Shown here: positions 8,611 to 18,519 of the stretch, piece by piece | Position numbering within the stretch: position 1 is the first letter of the stretch | Layout of the letters: every line of letters starts with the position of its first letter | Origin: Nocardia jejuensis NBRC 103114 | GTDB taxonomy: Bacteria; Actinomycetota; Actinomycetes; Mycobacteriales; Mycobacteriaceae | NCBI RefSeq assembly: GCF_001613145.1 | Contig: NZ_BDBU01000010.1 | Span: 62,001 to 126,000, forward strand | DNA length: 64,000 bases | Direction: 5' to 3' | Notes under the pieces: model-generated | The model's input: only the letters and a program-made list of their open reading frames with translations | What the model was told of the DNA's origin: nothing | The model's database searches: none | Position numbers and translations under genes: made by a program

Positions 8611-9291
8611 CTACACCGCCGCGCCACCCAGCCGAACCCGCGCCGCCGGCGCCGCACCGTGATAGAAGTACCGGCCCAAGCCGATGCTGAACACGAGCAT
8701 TCCGTACACCGAATGTTCCACGGACGCGGTGAACAGCGACTGCGTCCGCAGGTACCGCATGGCGAAGATCCACCCCCCGACCCCACTGGCCAGAACCGAG
8801 AACCAGGTGCCGAAGACGATGTGCACGTACCCGAACGCGGCCGCGCTGGCAGCAACCATACCGAGGCCGTCTCCGAAAACCGGTGCATAGCGGTGAAAAA
8901 GGAAGGACCGGAAGATCAATTCCTGCGGGTACACGCTGAGCGCGGGATACAGCGTCAGCACCGCGAGCCACACCAGTGGATTTCGCCGCGGCAGATCGAA
9001 CAGATCCTCCCGCCGCAGCGCCGCGACGCCGGCCGCGAGTCCGAGCGCGCTGACACCGGCCGAGGCGGCCATGGACCGCGCCTGCGGTCGCAGCGCCTCC
9101 GCGCGCCACAGCGAGTTCCGGTCGAACCCCCGCGACCGCCGCAGATACAGCGCCGCCCCCGACCCCAGGACGAGCAGGGCCGGAATCGGCGACTTCCCCC
9201 GCGCGACGGCGTTGTACGCCGTCGTCCCACCGAAGAACAGGGCCGCGTACTCCGCGGCCAGATATGCCCGCCGCAACGATCCGATCCGCAT
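8611..9291 (-). CDS. CPBP-like intramembrane protease family protein
   Basis: A membrane protein of 226 residues from the ATG at 9291 (MRIGSLRRAYLAAEYAALF). An ATG at 9333 would add 14 residues. Several hydrophobic segments are visible. The pattern LSVYPQELIFRSFLFHRY, then AFGYVHIVFG and a late EHSVYG, matches the glutamate/arginine and histidine motifs of CPBP (Abi/CAAX protease-like) proteins, although the first motif has Gln-Glu in place of the usual Glu-Glu. Function in this genus is unknown. It lies 141 bp downstream of the lipid operon in the same direction, so co-transcription is possible but unproven. Confidence 0.7.
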   Translation of the reverse strand: MRIGSLRRAYLAAEYAALFFGGTTAYNAVARGKSPIPALLVLGSGAALYLRRSRGFDRNSLWRAEALRPQARSMAASAGVSALGLAAGVAALRREDLFDLPRRNPLVWLAVLTLYPALSVYPQELIFRSFLFHRYAPVFGDGLGMVAASAAAFGYVHIVFGTWFSVLASGVGGWIFAMRYLRTQSLFTASVEHSVYGMLVFSIGLGRYFYHGAAPAARVRLGGAAV

Positions 9292-9474
9292 CTCCCCACA
9301 GTATTGGCGTATCCCGCTCGAGCGACCGCCCAACAGCCCCGGCCCACAACGACTTCACCCACATTTCACCGACTTCGCACTCGATCCGTGTGCGACGAAC
9401 GGGAAACGTGGGTGAGGTCGGCGTGCCCGCGGCGGGCTCGGCGCGGTGGGGGGCGGATCAGCCGCGGACGCCGC

Positions 9475-10320
9475 TCAGTGCAGCGCGCGGCACTGAGCGA
9501 TGAACACGGCCAGTTCGTCCACGCGATCGGTGCGGGCGTCCACCGCGCGGTCGATGACCTTGAGCAGGTGTTCGTAGGCGGCGGTGTGGTCGTAGTCCGC
9601 GACATCGGCGATGCGCAGGGCCCAGCGCCAATAGCCGCGCAGGGTGTCGGACAGGGGCATGCGGAAATTGGCGATCACGTCGCGGATGGGTTCCACGGCG
9701 GCGTCACCGTAGGTGCGCAGGTAGCGGGTGGTGACGTCGGCCATGAAGCTGAAATGCCGGGCCTCGTCCCGCGCCAGGCGGGACAGAACGGCCGTGAGCA
9801 CGGGATCCTCCACCACGTCCCGTAATTGGTGGTAGTACATCTGGGTCGCCTTCTCCTGCACCAGGGCGTAGGCGAAGAACTGGACCGGATGGTCGTAGGG
9901 GAGATCGAAGGGTTTGTGGCCCTCGATCGCCAATTCGTCACGGAGAGTTCCGCGTTCGGTGATGCCGGACTCGCACTGGTAGCGGGCCAGCGCGCGGGCG
10001 TGGGTGTCCTCCTCCAGGGCCCAGCGGACCGTGAAGTGGTACAGCTCGCGATTGTGGGCGAAGGTGGGCAGGTCGACCGAGCCGTCCACCGGGAACGACC
10101 GGTGGTAGACGTCGAAATAGCCGGGTAGGTGATCCTCGATGAAGGTCACGAACTGCACGGCGGAGCGCTGGCCCTCGGTGAGGCGGTTCGCGTCGGCGGC
10201 GGACCAGTCGAAGGCGGTCTCCACATCCCAGCCGCGCGCGACGGGCGAGGCGGCCAGGAACCCGTCGACGGCCGCGGTCAGCTCGTCGACGGGCAGCAGG
10301 GTGGTGGTGTCGATCCTCAT
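9475..10320 (-). CDS. Ferritin-like di-iron acyl-ACP desaturase (second of two in the operon)
   Basis: A 281-residue protein of the soluble stearoyl-ACP desaturase (ferritin-like) family. Candidate iron ligands occur in the expected four-helix order: Glu in FVTFIEDHLPGY, E-D-T-H in ALEEDTHARALARYQ, Glu in ALVQEKATQMYYHQL, and E-A-R-H in LARDEARHFSFM. With all four present it should bind a di-iron site and use oxygen on an acyl chain held by a carrier protein. It is the last gene of the leftward operon and follows the methyltransferase by 9 bp. Desaturation is the default guess; hydroxylation or acetylenation are known variants in related di-iron families. Confidence 0.85.
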   Translation of the reverse strand: MRIDTTTLLPVDELTAAVDGFLAASPVARGWDVETAFDWSAADANRLTEGQRSAVQFVTFIEDHLPGYFDVYHRSFPVDGSVDLPTFAHNRELYHFTVRWALEEDTHARALARYQCESGITERGTLRDELAIEGHKPFDLPYDHPVQFFAYALVQEKATQMYYHQLRDVVEDPVLTAVLSRLARDEARHFSFMADVTTRYLRTYGDAAVEPIRDVIANFRMPLSDTLRGYWRWALRIADVADYDHTAAYEHLLKVIDRAVDARTDRVDELAVFIAQCRALH

Positions 10321-10329
10321 GACGGCTCG

Positions 10330-11163
10330 CTACCGCGCCTTGCGGCAGGTCAGGCCGTAATGCTTGGTGGTGTAGCCCCATCCGGCATTGGCGACCTCGA
10401 GGTAGTGCCGCAGCTTGGCGGCCAGACCGGGCTGGTGGGCGTCGATCTTCTCGGCTGCGGCGTCCACGTTCTCGATCCAGGCCTCGATGGTGCGGTGGTA
10501 GTCCTGGGTGAGATCGTCCACCGCGACGATGGAGAAACCGGCGTCCTCGGCGGCGGTCAGCAGATCCGACAGCGGCCGCAGATCACCCCAGCCGAAGATG
10601 TCGGAGCGCACGAACTCGGTGCCCGCGCGCTCGTCGAAGGCCTTGCGGGCTGCGGCATTACGGAAGCAGCTCTCCGAGACGTAGAGGCTGCCACCGCGCC
10701 GCAGCACCGTGCGGGCCCGGCGGAACACCTCGTCCAGATCGGGCATGTGCACGATCGAGCCGAGCATGGTGACCGCGTCCACGCTGCGCGCGGGCAGGTC
10801 CATCTCCTCGAAATGCCCGACCCGGGTGCTGACCAGGGCGGCCACCCCGCGCTCCTGCGCCTGCTCCGCGATGTACTCGTGCTGACGCGGTGCGGGACTC
10901 ACGCCCAGAGCGTGGCAGCCGTACTCCTGGGCCATGAACAGGATCAGCGATCCCCAGCCGCAGCCGATGTCCAGCAGCTGCTCGCCACCGGTCAGGCCGA
11001 GGCGCCCGGCCACGAACCGCAGCTTGTTGCGCTGCGCCAGTTCCAGTGTGTCGCTGTCGCTCTGGTAACGACCGGCGCTGTACTTGCGCTGCGGATCCAG
11101 GAACTGCCCGAAGATGTCCGGATCGAGATCGTAGTGCTGATTGGTATCGGCGGTGACGGTCAT
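10330..11163 (-). CDS. Cyclopropane-fatty-acyl-synthase-type SAM methyltransferase
   Basis: A 277-residue class I methyltransferase. Motif I is LLDIGCGWGSLILFMAQEYG (about residues 64-83), which with the N-terminal NQHYDLDPDIFGQFLDP and the C-terminal GYTTKHYGLTCRKAR resembles the cyclopropane synthase/mycolic-acid methyltransferase group. Such enzymes add a methylene or methyl across a double bond of an acyl chain. Here it starts with ATGA overlapping the ACP stop and is followed by a desaturase, which could supply its olefin. It could also methylate a small molecule, since close homologues act on varied substrates. Confidence 0.82.
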   Translation of the reverse strand: MTVTADTNQHYDLDPDIFGQFLDPQRKYSAGRYQSDSDTLELAQRNKLRFVAGRLGLTGGEQLLDIGCGWGSLILFMAQEYGCHALGVSPAPRQHEYIAEQAQERGVAALVSTRVGHFEEMDLPARSVDAVTMLGSIVHMPDLDEVFRRARTVLRRGGSLYVSESCFRNAAARKAFDERAGTEFVRSDIFGWGDLRPLSDLLTAAEDAGFSIVAVDDLTQDYHRTIEAWIENVDAAAEKIDAHQPGLAAKLRHYLEVANAGWGYTTKHYGLTCRKAR

Positions 11164-11408
11164 GCCGCTTCCCGCAGGGCCTTGTCCACCACGGTGGCGA
11201 CCTCGGCGAGGGTGGAGGTGCCGAACACGTCCTCGTCCTCGAGCTCGATGTCGAAGGTGCGCTCGATGCGCGCGATCATGCGCAGCACCCGCACCGAATC
11301 CACGCCGGCCATGGCGCGCAGATCGGCGTCCGGGCGCAGCTCCGCCTCCGGGAGACCGGTTTCGGCCGCGGCGATCTCGGTCACGGTGCGCAGGATGTCG
11401 CTGGTCAT
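11160..11408 (-). CDS. Free-standing acyl carrier protein
   Basis: An 82-residue acidic helical protein with the phosphopantetheine site GVDSVRVLRMIARIE (Ser near residue 38). Length and charge are normal for a discrete ACP. It overlaps the thioesterase stop and the methyltransferase start by 4 bp each, so the three are translationally coupled. Sitting in an operon with an acyl-AMP ligase and two di-iron desaturases, it is probably the carrier on which the fatty acyl chain is loaded and modified. Confidence 0.9.
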   Translation of the reverse strand: MTSDILRTVTEIAAAETGLPEAELRPDADLRAMAGVDSVRVLRMIARIERTFDIELEDEDVFGTSTLAEVATVVDKALREAA

Positions 11409-11917
11409 GTCAGAACTCCATTCGAGGAAGGGGCGGACGCGGTGGTGATGGCGTCGGACAGCAGGGCGACCTCGTCGTCGTCCAGGGAGAGTTGATGGCG
11501 TACGTCGGCCAGGGCGAAGGGCTGATAGGTCGCCGTCGAGGAGACGCAGACCGCGCCCTCGCCGTCGAAGATGTCGGCCGATGCCTGGATGAGCCCGGTA
11601 CCGCCGTGGGAAAGGCTTGCGACACAGAGGTATTCGGCATCAACGAGCAGCGGGGTCAGGAAGCGGGTGCGCTGTGAGACGGTGAAGGCGGGGGTGCGGC
11701 GGGCCAGCACGATCAGATTGCCCATCACCTCGTCGCAGATCACGCCGGTCAGGCCGCCGTGCACCACGCCGGGATAGGACTCGAAGGACCGGCTCAGCCG
11801 GAAGCTGGCCTGCAGGCCGTCCGGATGCGGGGTGAAGCTCAGCCCCAGCCCGGACGCGTTGTGCGGGGAGCAGCCGAAGCAGTGGTAGTCGGGCACCACC
11901 GACCAGGGGACGTCCAC
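11405..11917 (-). CDS. PaaI-like hotdog thioesterase of the lipid operon
   Basis: A 170-residue protein read from a GTG at 11917, two bases after the upstream desaturase stop. A GTG a few codons later is possible. The first motif is YHCFGCSPHNASGLGL, a CFGC element common in this thioesterase branch. The hotdog core has GVVHGGLTGVICDEVMGNL and TVSQRTRFLTPLLVDAEYL. It probably releases the finished acyl chain from the ACP or edits mis-loaded chains. Its position between desaturase A and the ACP supports a pathway role rather than general CoA hydrolysis. Confidence 0.83.
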   Translation of the reverse strand: MDVPWSVVPDYHCFGCSPHNASGLGLSFTPHPDGLQASFRLSRSFESYPGVVHGGLTGVICDEVMGNLIVLARRTPAFTVSQRTRFLTPLLVDAEYLCVASLSHGGTGLIQASADIFDGEGAVCVSSTATYQPFALADVRHQLSLDDDEVALLSDAITTASAPSSNGVLT

Positions 11918-11919
11918 GA

Positions 11920-12708
11920 TCAGGCGATCACGTCGGCCAGGGCGCGGCGCACCTTGGCGTTGCTGGACAGATCCAGGCCGGTCATGCTCGCGAAGGTGCG
12001 CCGCACCTTGTCGTGCAGCACCTCCAATTCGCCGGTGGCGGCGACCTGTTCGAGGAACAGCTCGAAGCCGGTGTCGATGGTCTCGTGATCGCCCATCTCG
12101 GCGATACCGGCCTTGAAGGTGCTGACCGGATGCTTGATCTTGGCTTCGGAGCTGTACACGTACAGGGTCTCGAGCACCGAGGACAGTTCCTCCGGGTGAC
12201 GAACCAGGCGCTCGGTGGCGTAGTGGATGAACTCGCGCGCGTGACCGGCCTCGTCGCGACTCGCGTTGAGCAGCAACGTTTTCAGCACCGGCTCCTGCAC
12301 CCATGCCGACACCGCGCGATACACGTGGTTCACGGTCAGCTCGGAGATGATGTTGGTCGCGAGGGTGGCCGAGGGGGTGGTGCCGGGCGCGTACGGCTCG
12401 CGCATGGCGTCCACGGCCTTGTCCTGCACATCCTGGCCGATGGCGCGCAGCCAGGTGCGGAAGGCGTAGTGGTGCTGAACTTCCTGGTAACCCCACACCA
12501 CGGCGAAGGTGGAGAAGTCGTAGTCGTCGACGAATTCGCGCAGGAATCCGTCCACGGCGGCGATCACATTGGATTCACCCATGGCCGCGCTCTTGGCCAG
12601 GGTCACGTACTCCGGCCGCACCAGGGCCGGGTCGACGGCGTCGAAGTTCAGGTCGCTCAGATTCCAGTGCAGGCGTTCGTAGTGGCGGAAGACGTCGTAA
12701 CTGTGCAC
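11920..12708 (-). CDS. Ferritin-like di-iron desaturase/oxygenase (first of two in the operon)
   Basis: A 262-residue protein starting at GTG 12708, with CCGGAG six bases upstream. It is only distantly like the second desaturase but keeps the four-helix di-iron pattern: Glu in SAAMGESNVIAAVDGF, E-V-Q-H in VVWGYQEVQHHYAFRTW, Glu in NIISELTVNHVY, and E-A-G-H in SRDEAGHAREFIHY. All ligands are present, so it is likely active on an acyl-ACP. Having two divergent family members in one operon suggests two successive oxidations at different positions or of different kinds. Confidence 0.8.
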   Translation of the reverse strand: MHSYDVFRHYERLHWNLSDLNFDAVDPALVRPEYVTLAKSAAMGESNVIAAVDGFLREFVDDYDFSTFAVVWGYQEVQHHYAFRTWLRAIGQDVQDKAVDAMREPYAPGTTPSATLATNIISELTVNHVYRAVSAWVQEPVLKTLLLNASRDEAGHAREFIHYATERLVRHPEELSSVLETLYVYSSEAKIKHPVSTFKAGIAEMGDHETIDTGFELFLEQVAATGELEVLHDKVRRTFASMTGLDLSSNAKVRRALADVIA

Positions 12709-12762
12709 GGGGGACTCCGGTTCGTGAGAGGCGAATACCGCTGGGCTTGTGTACTTCTCGAG

Positions 12763-14448
12763 CTACTGCTGGGCGATGAGGTCGCGGGCGGCCAGGCGCT
12801 GGAGCTTGCCGCTGCTGGTACGCGGGATGCTGCGCGGCGCGACCAGGTGCACCTGCACCGCGGCCAGGCCGAGTTCGGCGGCGATGCGCTCGCGGATGGT
12901 GCGCGAGAGCAGCTCGGCGTCCGCGCCGGTGAGCTCGGATTCGGCGATCAGCGCGATGTGGTCCTCGCCGTCGGGGTCGACCGCGGCGGTGCAGCGGCCC
13001 TTGTAGATGCCGTCGAGGTCGCGCACCACCGCTTCCACGTCCTGGGCGTAGTGGTTGACGCCGCGCACGGTGATCATGTCCTTGCAGCGGCCGGTCACGA
13101 AAAGCTCACCGGCACGCTGATATCCGAGATCGCCGGTGCGCAGCCAGCCGTCGACGAAGCGGTCGGCGACCGAGGCGGGATCGGTGCTGAGATAACCGTC
13201 GGTGACCGACGCGCCGCGGATCAGGATCTCCCCGACGCGCCCGTCCGGCAGGTCGGTCCCGCTCTCGAGGTCCACGATGCGCAGTTCGAGCCCCTGCACC
13301 GCCGCTCCCACCCCGGCGACGGCCCGCGCACCGGGATCGTGCGGCGAAACCGGTTGTGCGGCGGAGTCGTCGGCGAGCGCGGCGCGATCCACCCATTCGA
13401 AGACCGGTGCGCGGCCCAGCGGCGGGAACGCCACCGCCAGGGTGGCCTCGGCCATCCCGTAGACGCCGAACATGGTGGTGGGCGCGAAACCGGCCGGGGC
13501 GAAGCGCTCACCGAAGGCGGTGACCACCTCGCGCGAAATCGGTTCCGCGCCATTGAAGGCGATGCGCCAATTGCTCAGATCGTATTCCGCGACCTGCTCG
13601 GGTCCGATCGCGGCCAGCAGGGCCTCGTAGCCGAAGTTCGGCATGGCGGTGATGGTGGTCTTGCTCGCCGCGAATTCGCGCAGCCAGCGGGCCGGATCCT
13701 TGACGAAAGCCATCGGCGACCAGATGTGGGCGGGGATGCCGCGCAGAATCGCCGAGAGCGTGCCGAACAGGCCCATATCGTGGAACAGCGGAAGCCAGAA
13801 GCCGCCCTGATCGTCCAGGTCCAGCGCGATGCCGGTGCGGATCGCGGCCAGGCCGCTCAGTACCTGGCGGTGGGTCAGCAGGACACCCTTGGGCATCGCG
13901 GTACTGCCCGAGGTGAACTGCACGATCGCCAGGTCGTCGGTACGAGGCGCGGGCAATGCGCGGGCCAGGGCCTCGACCTCCTCGGCGGTGGCCTCGTCGG
14001 CTCCGCCGCCGGTCGACAGCGTTGCGGTGTCGAGGAACTCGACGTTCACGGTCCCGTGCAGCAGCGGCACCAGTTCACCGAAACGCGGGGACGCCAGGAC
14101 CGTGCGCATGCCGGCCGTCGCGGTGATGGCGGCGAGCTGCTGCGGATAGCCGCCCGCTCGGCGCGCGCCGGCCGGGAGGGGCAGCGGGGCCGCCGCCGCA
14201 CCGGCCGCGGTGATGGCGAACAGGCTCACCAGGAATTCGGGGGCGTTCGGGCACAGGATGCCCACCGGCTCACCGGGGCGCACCCCGCGCCGGACCAGTG
14301 CCGCCGCGGCGATCCGGGAGGCGCGCAGCATCTCCGCGTAGTCCATGGTCTCGGCGGTCGACCAGAAGGTTGCCGCCACCCGGGGATGGTCGGCCGCGAT
14401 GTCCGCCAGCCGACTCGGCAGGGTGGCTCGTGAATCCGAGGAATTCAT
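12763..14448 (-). CDS. Fatty acyl-AMP ligase (FadD/FAAL family)
   Basis: A 561-residue ANL-superfamily enzyme from the ATG at 14448 (MNSSDSRATLPSRL); an ATG at 14532 would add a 28-residue extension unlike the family. Motifs in order: VQFTSGSTAMPKGVLLTHRQ (ATP binding), FWLPLFHDMGLFG, FNGAEPISREVV, MFGVYGMAEATLAV, LRTGDLGYQ, and the C-terminal lysine in SSGKLQRLAARD. The LPLFHDMGL and NGAEP patterns are typical of acyl-AMP ligases that load ACPs rather than CoA. It leads the leftward operon and would activate a free fatty acid for the ACP at 11160. A CoA ligase role cannot be excluded from sequence alone. Confidence 0.86.
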   Translation of the reverse strand: MNSSDSRATLPSRLADIAADHPRVAATFWSTAETMDYAEMLRASRIAAAALVRRGVRPGEPVGILCPNAPEFLVSLFAITAAGAAAAPLPLPAGARRAGGYPQQLAAITATAGMRTVLASPRFGELVPLLHGTVNVEFLDTATLSTGGGADEATAEEVEALARALPAPRTDDLAIVQFTSGSTAMPKGVLLTHRQVLSGLAAIRTGIALDLDDQGGFWLPLFHDMGLFGTLSAILRGIPAHIWSPMAFVKDPARWLREFAASKTTITAMPNFGYEALLAAIGPEQVAEYDLSNWRIAFNGAEPISREVVTAFGERFAPAGFAPTTMFGVYGMAEATLAVAFPPLGRAPVFEWVDRAALADDSAAQPVSPHDPGARAVAGVGAAVQGLELRIVDLESGTDLPDGRVGEILIRGASVTDGYLSTDPASVADRFVDGWLRTGDLGYQRAGELFVTGRCKDMITVRGVNHYAQDVEAVVRDLDGIYKGRCTAAVDPDGEDHIALIAESELTGADAELLSRTIRERIAAELGLAAVQVHLVAPRSIPRTSSGKLQRLAARDLIAQQ

Positions 14449-14492
14449 AAAGGCCACGACAACAAGTAATTGTGTCCGGATGTTGAACGCGG

Positions 14493-14530
14493 GGTTGATC
14501 GAACACGGTGATAAGCAGGCTCGATCAACC
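14493..14530. promoter_or_regulatory. Perfect 10-bp inverted repeat in the divergent promoter of the lipid cluster
   Basis: GGTTGATCGA at 14493-14502 and its exact reverse complement TCGATCAACC at 14521-14530 are separated by 18 bp. They lie 45 bp before the acyl-AMP ligase start and about 185 bp before the P450 start. With no terminating gene on either side, an operator or a transcript hairpin in the leader is more likely than a terminator. No regulator gene sits in the cluster itself; the XRE gene at 20376 is the nearest. Confidence 0.5.
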
Positions 14531-14713
14531 AATTACGTTGCACGATAACGGGATACCGTGATCAGGCGATAGGAAGCGGCGATAGCCGAGTTCGCCCAGG
14601 CCGGAACCGGTTCAGGATGGCGGCGGAATTGTTTCGCCGCCGACGCGGAATGTGACCGCCCCGCCGGCGGTATTCATTGCCGGCGGTATTCACACAGCCT
14701 TCAGGAGTTGCCG

Positions 14714-15948
<1,235 letters not shown>

Positions 15949-15952
<4 letters not shown>

Positions 15953-17169
15953 GCACCGCTGTCCCCGAGATCACCTTCGATGCCTTCGAGCCGAGTGAGC
16001 GGGCCGATCCGTATCCGGCCTATCGGCGGGTACGTGATGCCGCCGCGCTGTTCCCCTACGAATTCGGGGATGTGCCGGTCACTCTCGTGACCCGCTACGA
16101 GGAATGTTCCACGGTGCTGACCAGCCCGGACTGGGGGCACGGCTACTCGGCCGGGATCAGCCCGTTCCGGGATGCCACCGCTGCCATCCCCGGCTCGTTC
16201 GTGCGCATGGACCCGCCCGAGCACGGCCGCTATCGCAAGATCGTCGCCAAGGCGTTCACCCCGCGCACGGTCGCGGAACTGGTTCCGGTCGCGGGCAAGG
16301 TCGTCGACGATCTCGTCGACGCCGCCGTCAGCCGCGGTGAGCTGGACGTGCTCGAGGATCTCGCGGTGCCGCTCGCGATCGCGATGATTCCGGTGCGACT
16401 GCTCGGCGCGGACCCCGCCGACGGGCCGCGATTTCGCGAGTGGCAGTTGGCGATCGCGCGCGGCAGCGATCCGGACAGCCTGCTCGACGAGGCCGCCGTG
16501 GCCGCGCGCGGCAAGGCGGCGGTGGAATGCATGGGCCACTTCGCCGAACTGATCGCGCGCAAGAAGCGCACGCCCACCCCGGATCTGCTGAGCCAACTGG
16601 TGTCCGTGAGCGAGGACGGTGAGGTCCTGACCGAGCCCGAGGTCATCGGCATGTCGCTGCTGACGCTGGTCGCGGGCATGGAGACCTCGATCAATCTGAT
16701 CGGCAGCGGCATACTCGCGCTGCTGCGCAATCCCGACCAGCTGCGCATACTGCGCGAACACCCGGAACTGATCGGACCCGCGCTGGAGGAGATGCTGCGT
16801 TACGACGCGCCCACGCAGTTCACGATTCGGGTCGCGCTCACCGACACCGTGGTCGGCGGGCGGCAATTCCGGCGCGGGGACGGCGTCGTGGTGCTCACCG
16901 CCTCGGCCAGCCGCGACGACCGGGTCTTCGCCGACGCCGACGCGTTCGACGTGACCCGGTACGCCGGAAACCAGCCCGCGCGTAAGCATCTCGGCTTCAG
17001 CCTCGGCATCCACTACTGCGTCGGAGCGCCGCTGGCCCGGATCGAAGCCGAAGCTGCCATCGGCACCCTGCTCGCGCGCGCACCGGAACTGCGGCTGGCC
17101 ACCGACGCCCTCGAGTACCGGCCGAGCCTGATCCATCGCGGTCTGGCCGCGCTGCCGGTGACGATGTGA
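15949..17169 (+). CDS. Cytochrome P450 with an unusual I-helix (AGMETS)
   Basis: A 406-residue P450 (start ATG 15949, overlapping the previous stop as ATGA). It has ExxR in LEEMLRYDAPTQF and C357 in LGFSLGIHYCVGAPLARIE. The oxygen-activation motif reads LVAGMETSINL, so the second threonine of the usual (A/G)Gx(D/E)TT is serine; the acid and first threonine are kept. That is conservative and does not predict loss of activity. It is more distant from the other two P450s of the operon than they are from each other. Overlap with the flavin monooxygenase gene (GTGA) implies coupled translation. Confidence 0.92.
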
Positions 17170-18518
17170 GCCCGGCCGGGCGGGACGCGGTCGTCATCGG
17201 CGCGGGTTTCGCGGGACTGCTCGCGGCGCGCGTGCTGTCCGAATTCTGTGCGCGGGTAACGATTCTCGAGCGTGATGTGCTCCTGGACGGGGGAGTCCGG
17301 CGGGGCGTGCCGCAGGGCCGGCATCTGCACGGGCTGCTCGATCGCGGGCGCGCCATCCTGGAGGAGTTGTATCCGGGATACACCGAGGAACTGGTGCGGC
17401 AGGGGGCCACCACCGCCGAGGTGCTGGTCGGCACCCGCTGGTACGTCGGCGGTGCGCGGTTGACCCCGACGCCCACCGGTCTCACCTCCGTCATCGCGAC
17501 CCGGCCGCTGCTGGAATCGGTGCTGCGGCAGCGAACCCTCGCGCTGCCGAATGTCGAACTGCGCGAAGGACTCACGGTATCGGGGCTGACCGGTGATCCG
17601 GATCGGGTATCGGGGGTGATCGTGGGCCGCGACGGCGAAGCCGCGACCATCCCCGCCGATCTGGTGGTCGATGCGAGCGGTCGCGGATCGCGAATCCGCG
17701 AGTGGCTCGGCGGGATCGGCGCGGAGCCGCCGCCGGAAGAAGAGCTCGAAGTGGACCTCGGATACGCCTCGCGGGTGTATCGGCATCGCGACGGACAGCT
17801 GGACGGGCAGTCCTCGGTGATCGTCTCGACCGGCAAGAACGGGCGCGGCGGCGGGGCGGTGCGGGTGGAGGGCAACCGCTGGCTCGTCACCCTGGCGGGC
17901 ATGCTCGGTGACCATCCGCCCACCGACCCGGCCGGATTCCAGGAGTACGCGGGCACGCTCACCACGCCCGACATCCACGAGATCATCACCGGATCGCAGG
18001 CGCTCGATGACGCTGTGCCCTATCGGTTCCGGGCCGCGACGCGGCGGCGCTTCGATCGAATGCCGACGAGCCCGTCCGGCCTGCTGGTGCTGGGGGACGC
18101 GCAATGCGCGTTCAATCCGCTCTACGCCCAGGGGATGACCGTGGCGGCGCTCGAAGCGCTCGCGTTGCGGGCGTGTCTGGCCGGCGAGCCGTCCCCGAGC
18201 GAGTTGCCCGCTCGATTCCACACCGCCGCGGCCGAATCGGTGGAGCTGGCCTGGCGGCTCGCCGCCGAATCGGATCTGAGCAATCCCGGCGTGGCGGGTG
18301 AGCGCACCGTGCGCACCCGCCTGACGAACGCCTTCGTCGCGCGGGCGCATCGCGCGGCGCACCACGATCCCCGGGTCGCACGCACCTTCATGCGGGTCGC
18401 GCACCTGGTCGAAGCACCGGCCGCCCTGACCGATCCCGGGATCGTCGGCCGGATCGTGCTGCGCGGCACGGGCTTGTCCCTCACCTCGTCATCTCACCGT
18501 CGAACACAGGAGGACTGA
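17166..18518 (+). CDS. FAD-dependent monooxygenase/oxidoreductase
   Basis: A 450-residue flavoprotein with an N-terminal dinucleotide fold AVVIGAGFAGLLAARVL (8-24), an acidic ribose-binding end at LERD, and the second FAD motif LLVLGDAQCAFNPLYAQGM (about 300-318), as in group A aromatic or isoprenoid hydroxylases. It starts at GTG 17166 overlapping the P450 stop. No halogenase WxWxIP motif is seen, so hydroxylation, epoxidation or dehydrogenation is likelier than halogenation. Its place between two P450s suggests a step on the same substrate. Confidence 0.82.
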   Translation: MSPAGRDAVVIGAGFAGLLAARVLSEFCARVTILERDVLLDGGVRRGVPQGRHLHGLLDRGRAILEELYPGYTEELVRQGATTAEVLVGTRWYVGGARLTPTPTGLTSVIATRPLLESVLRQRTLALPNVELREGLTVSGLTGDPDRVSGVIVGRDGEAATIPADLVVDASGRGSRIREWLGGIGAEPPPEEELEVDLGYASRVYRHRDGQLDGQSSVIVSTGKNGRGGGAVRVEGNRWLVTLAGMLGDHPPTDPAGFQEYAGTLTTPDIHEIITGSQALDDAVPYRFRAATRRRFDRMPTSPSGLLVLGDAQCAFNPLYAQGMTVAALEALALRACLAGEPSPSELPARFHTAAAESVELAWRLAAESDLSNPGVAGERTVRTRLTNAFVARAHRAAHHDPRVARTFMRVAHLVEAPAALTDPGIVGRIVLRGTGLSLTSSSHRRTQED

Positions 18519-18519
18519 T

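Noticed and set aside
12013-14433. Very long plus-strand open frames opposite known genes (also 5453-8158 and 21651-24311)
   Set aside because: They lie exactly antisense to the acyl-AMP ligase, alpha-mannosidase and malate synthase genes, show no family motifs and have the Arg/Gly/Asp/His-rich composition typical of antisense frames in high-GC DNA.
9475-14448. An isonitrile-lipopeptide (Rv0096-Rv0101-like) cluster
   Set aside because: Ligase, ACP and thioesterase are present, but there is no non-heme iron isonitrile synthase of the Rv0097 type and no NRPS. The di-iron proteins belong to a different fold.
17166-18518. A flavin halogenase in the lipid cluster
   Set aside because: The flavin fold is clear, but no WxWxIP motif or conserved halogenase lysine context is seen.
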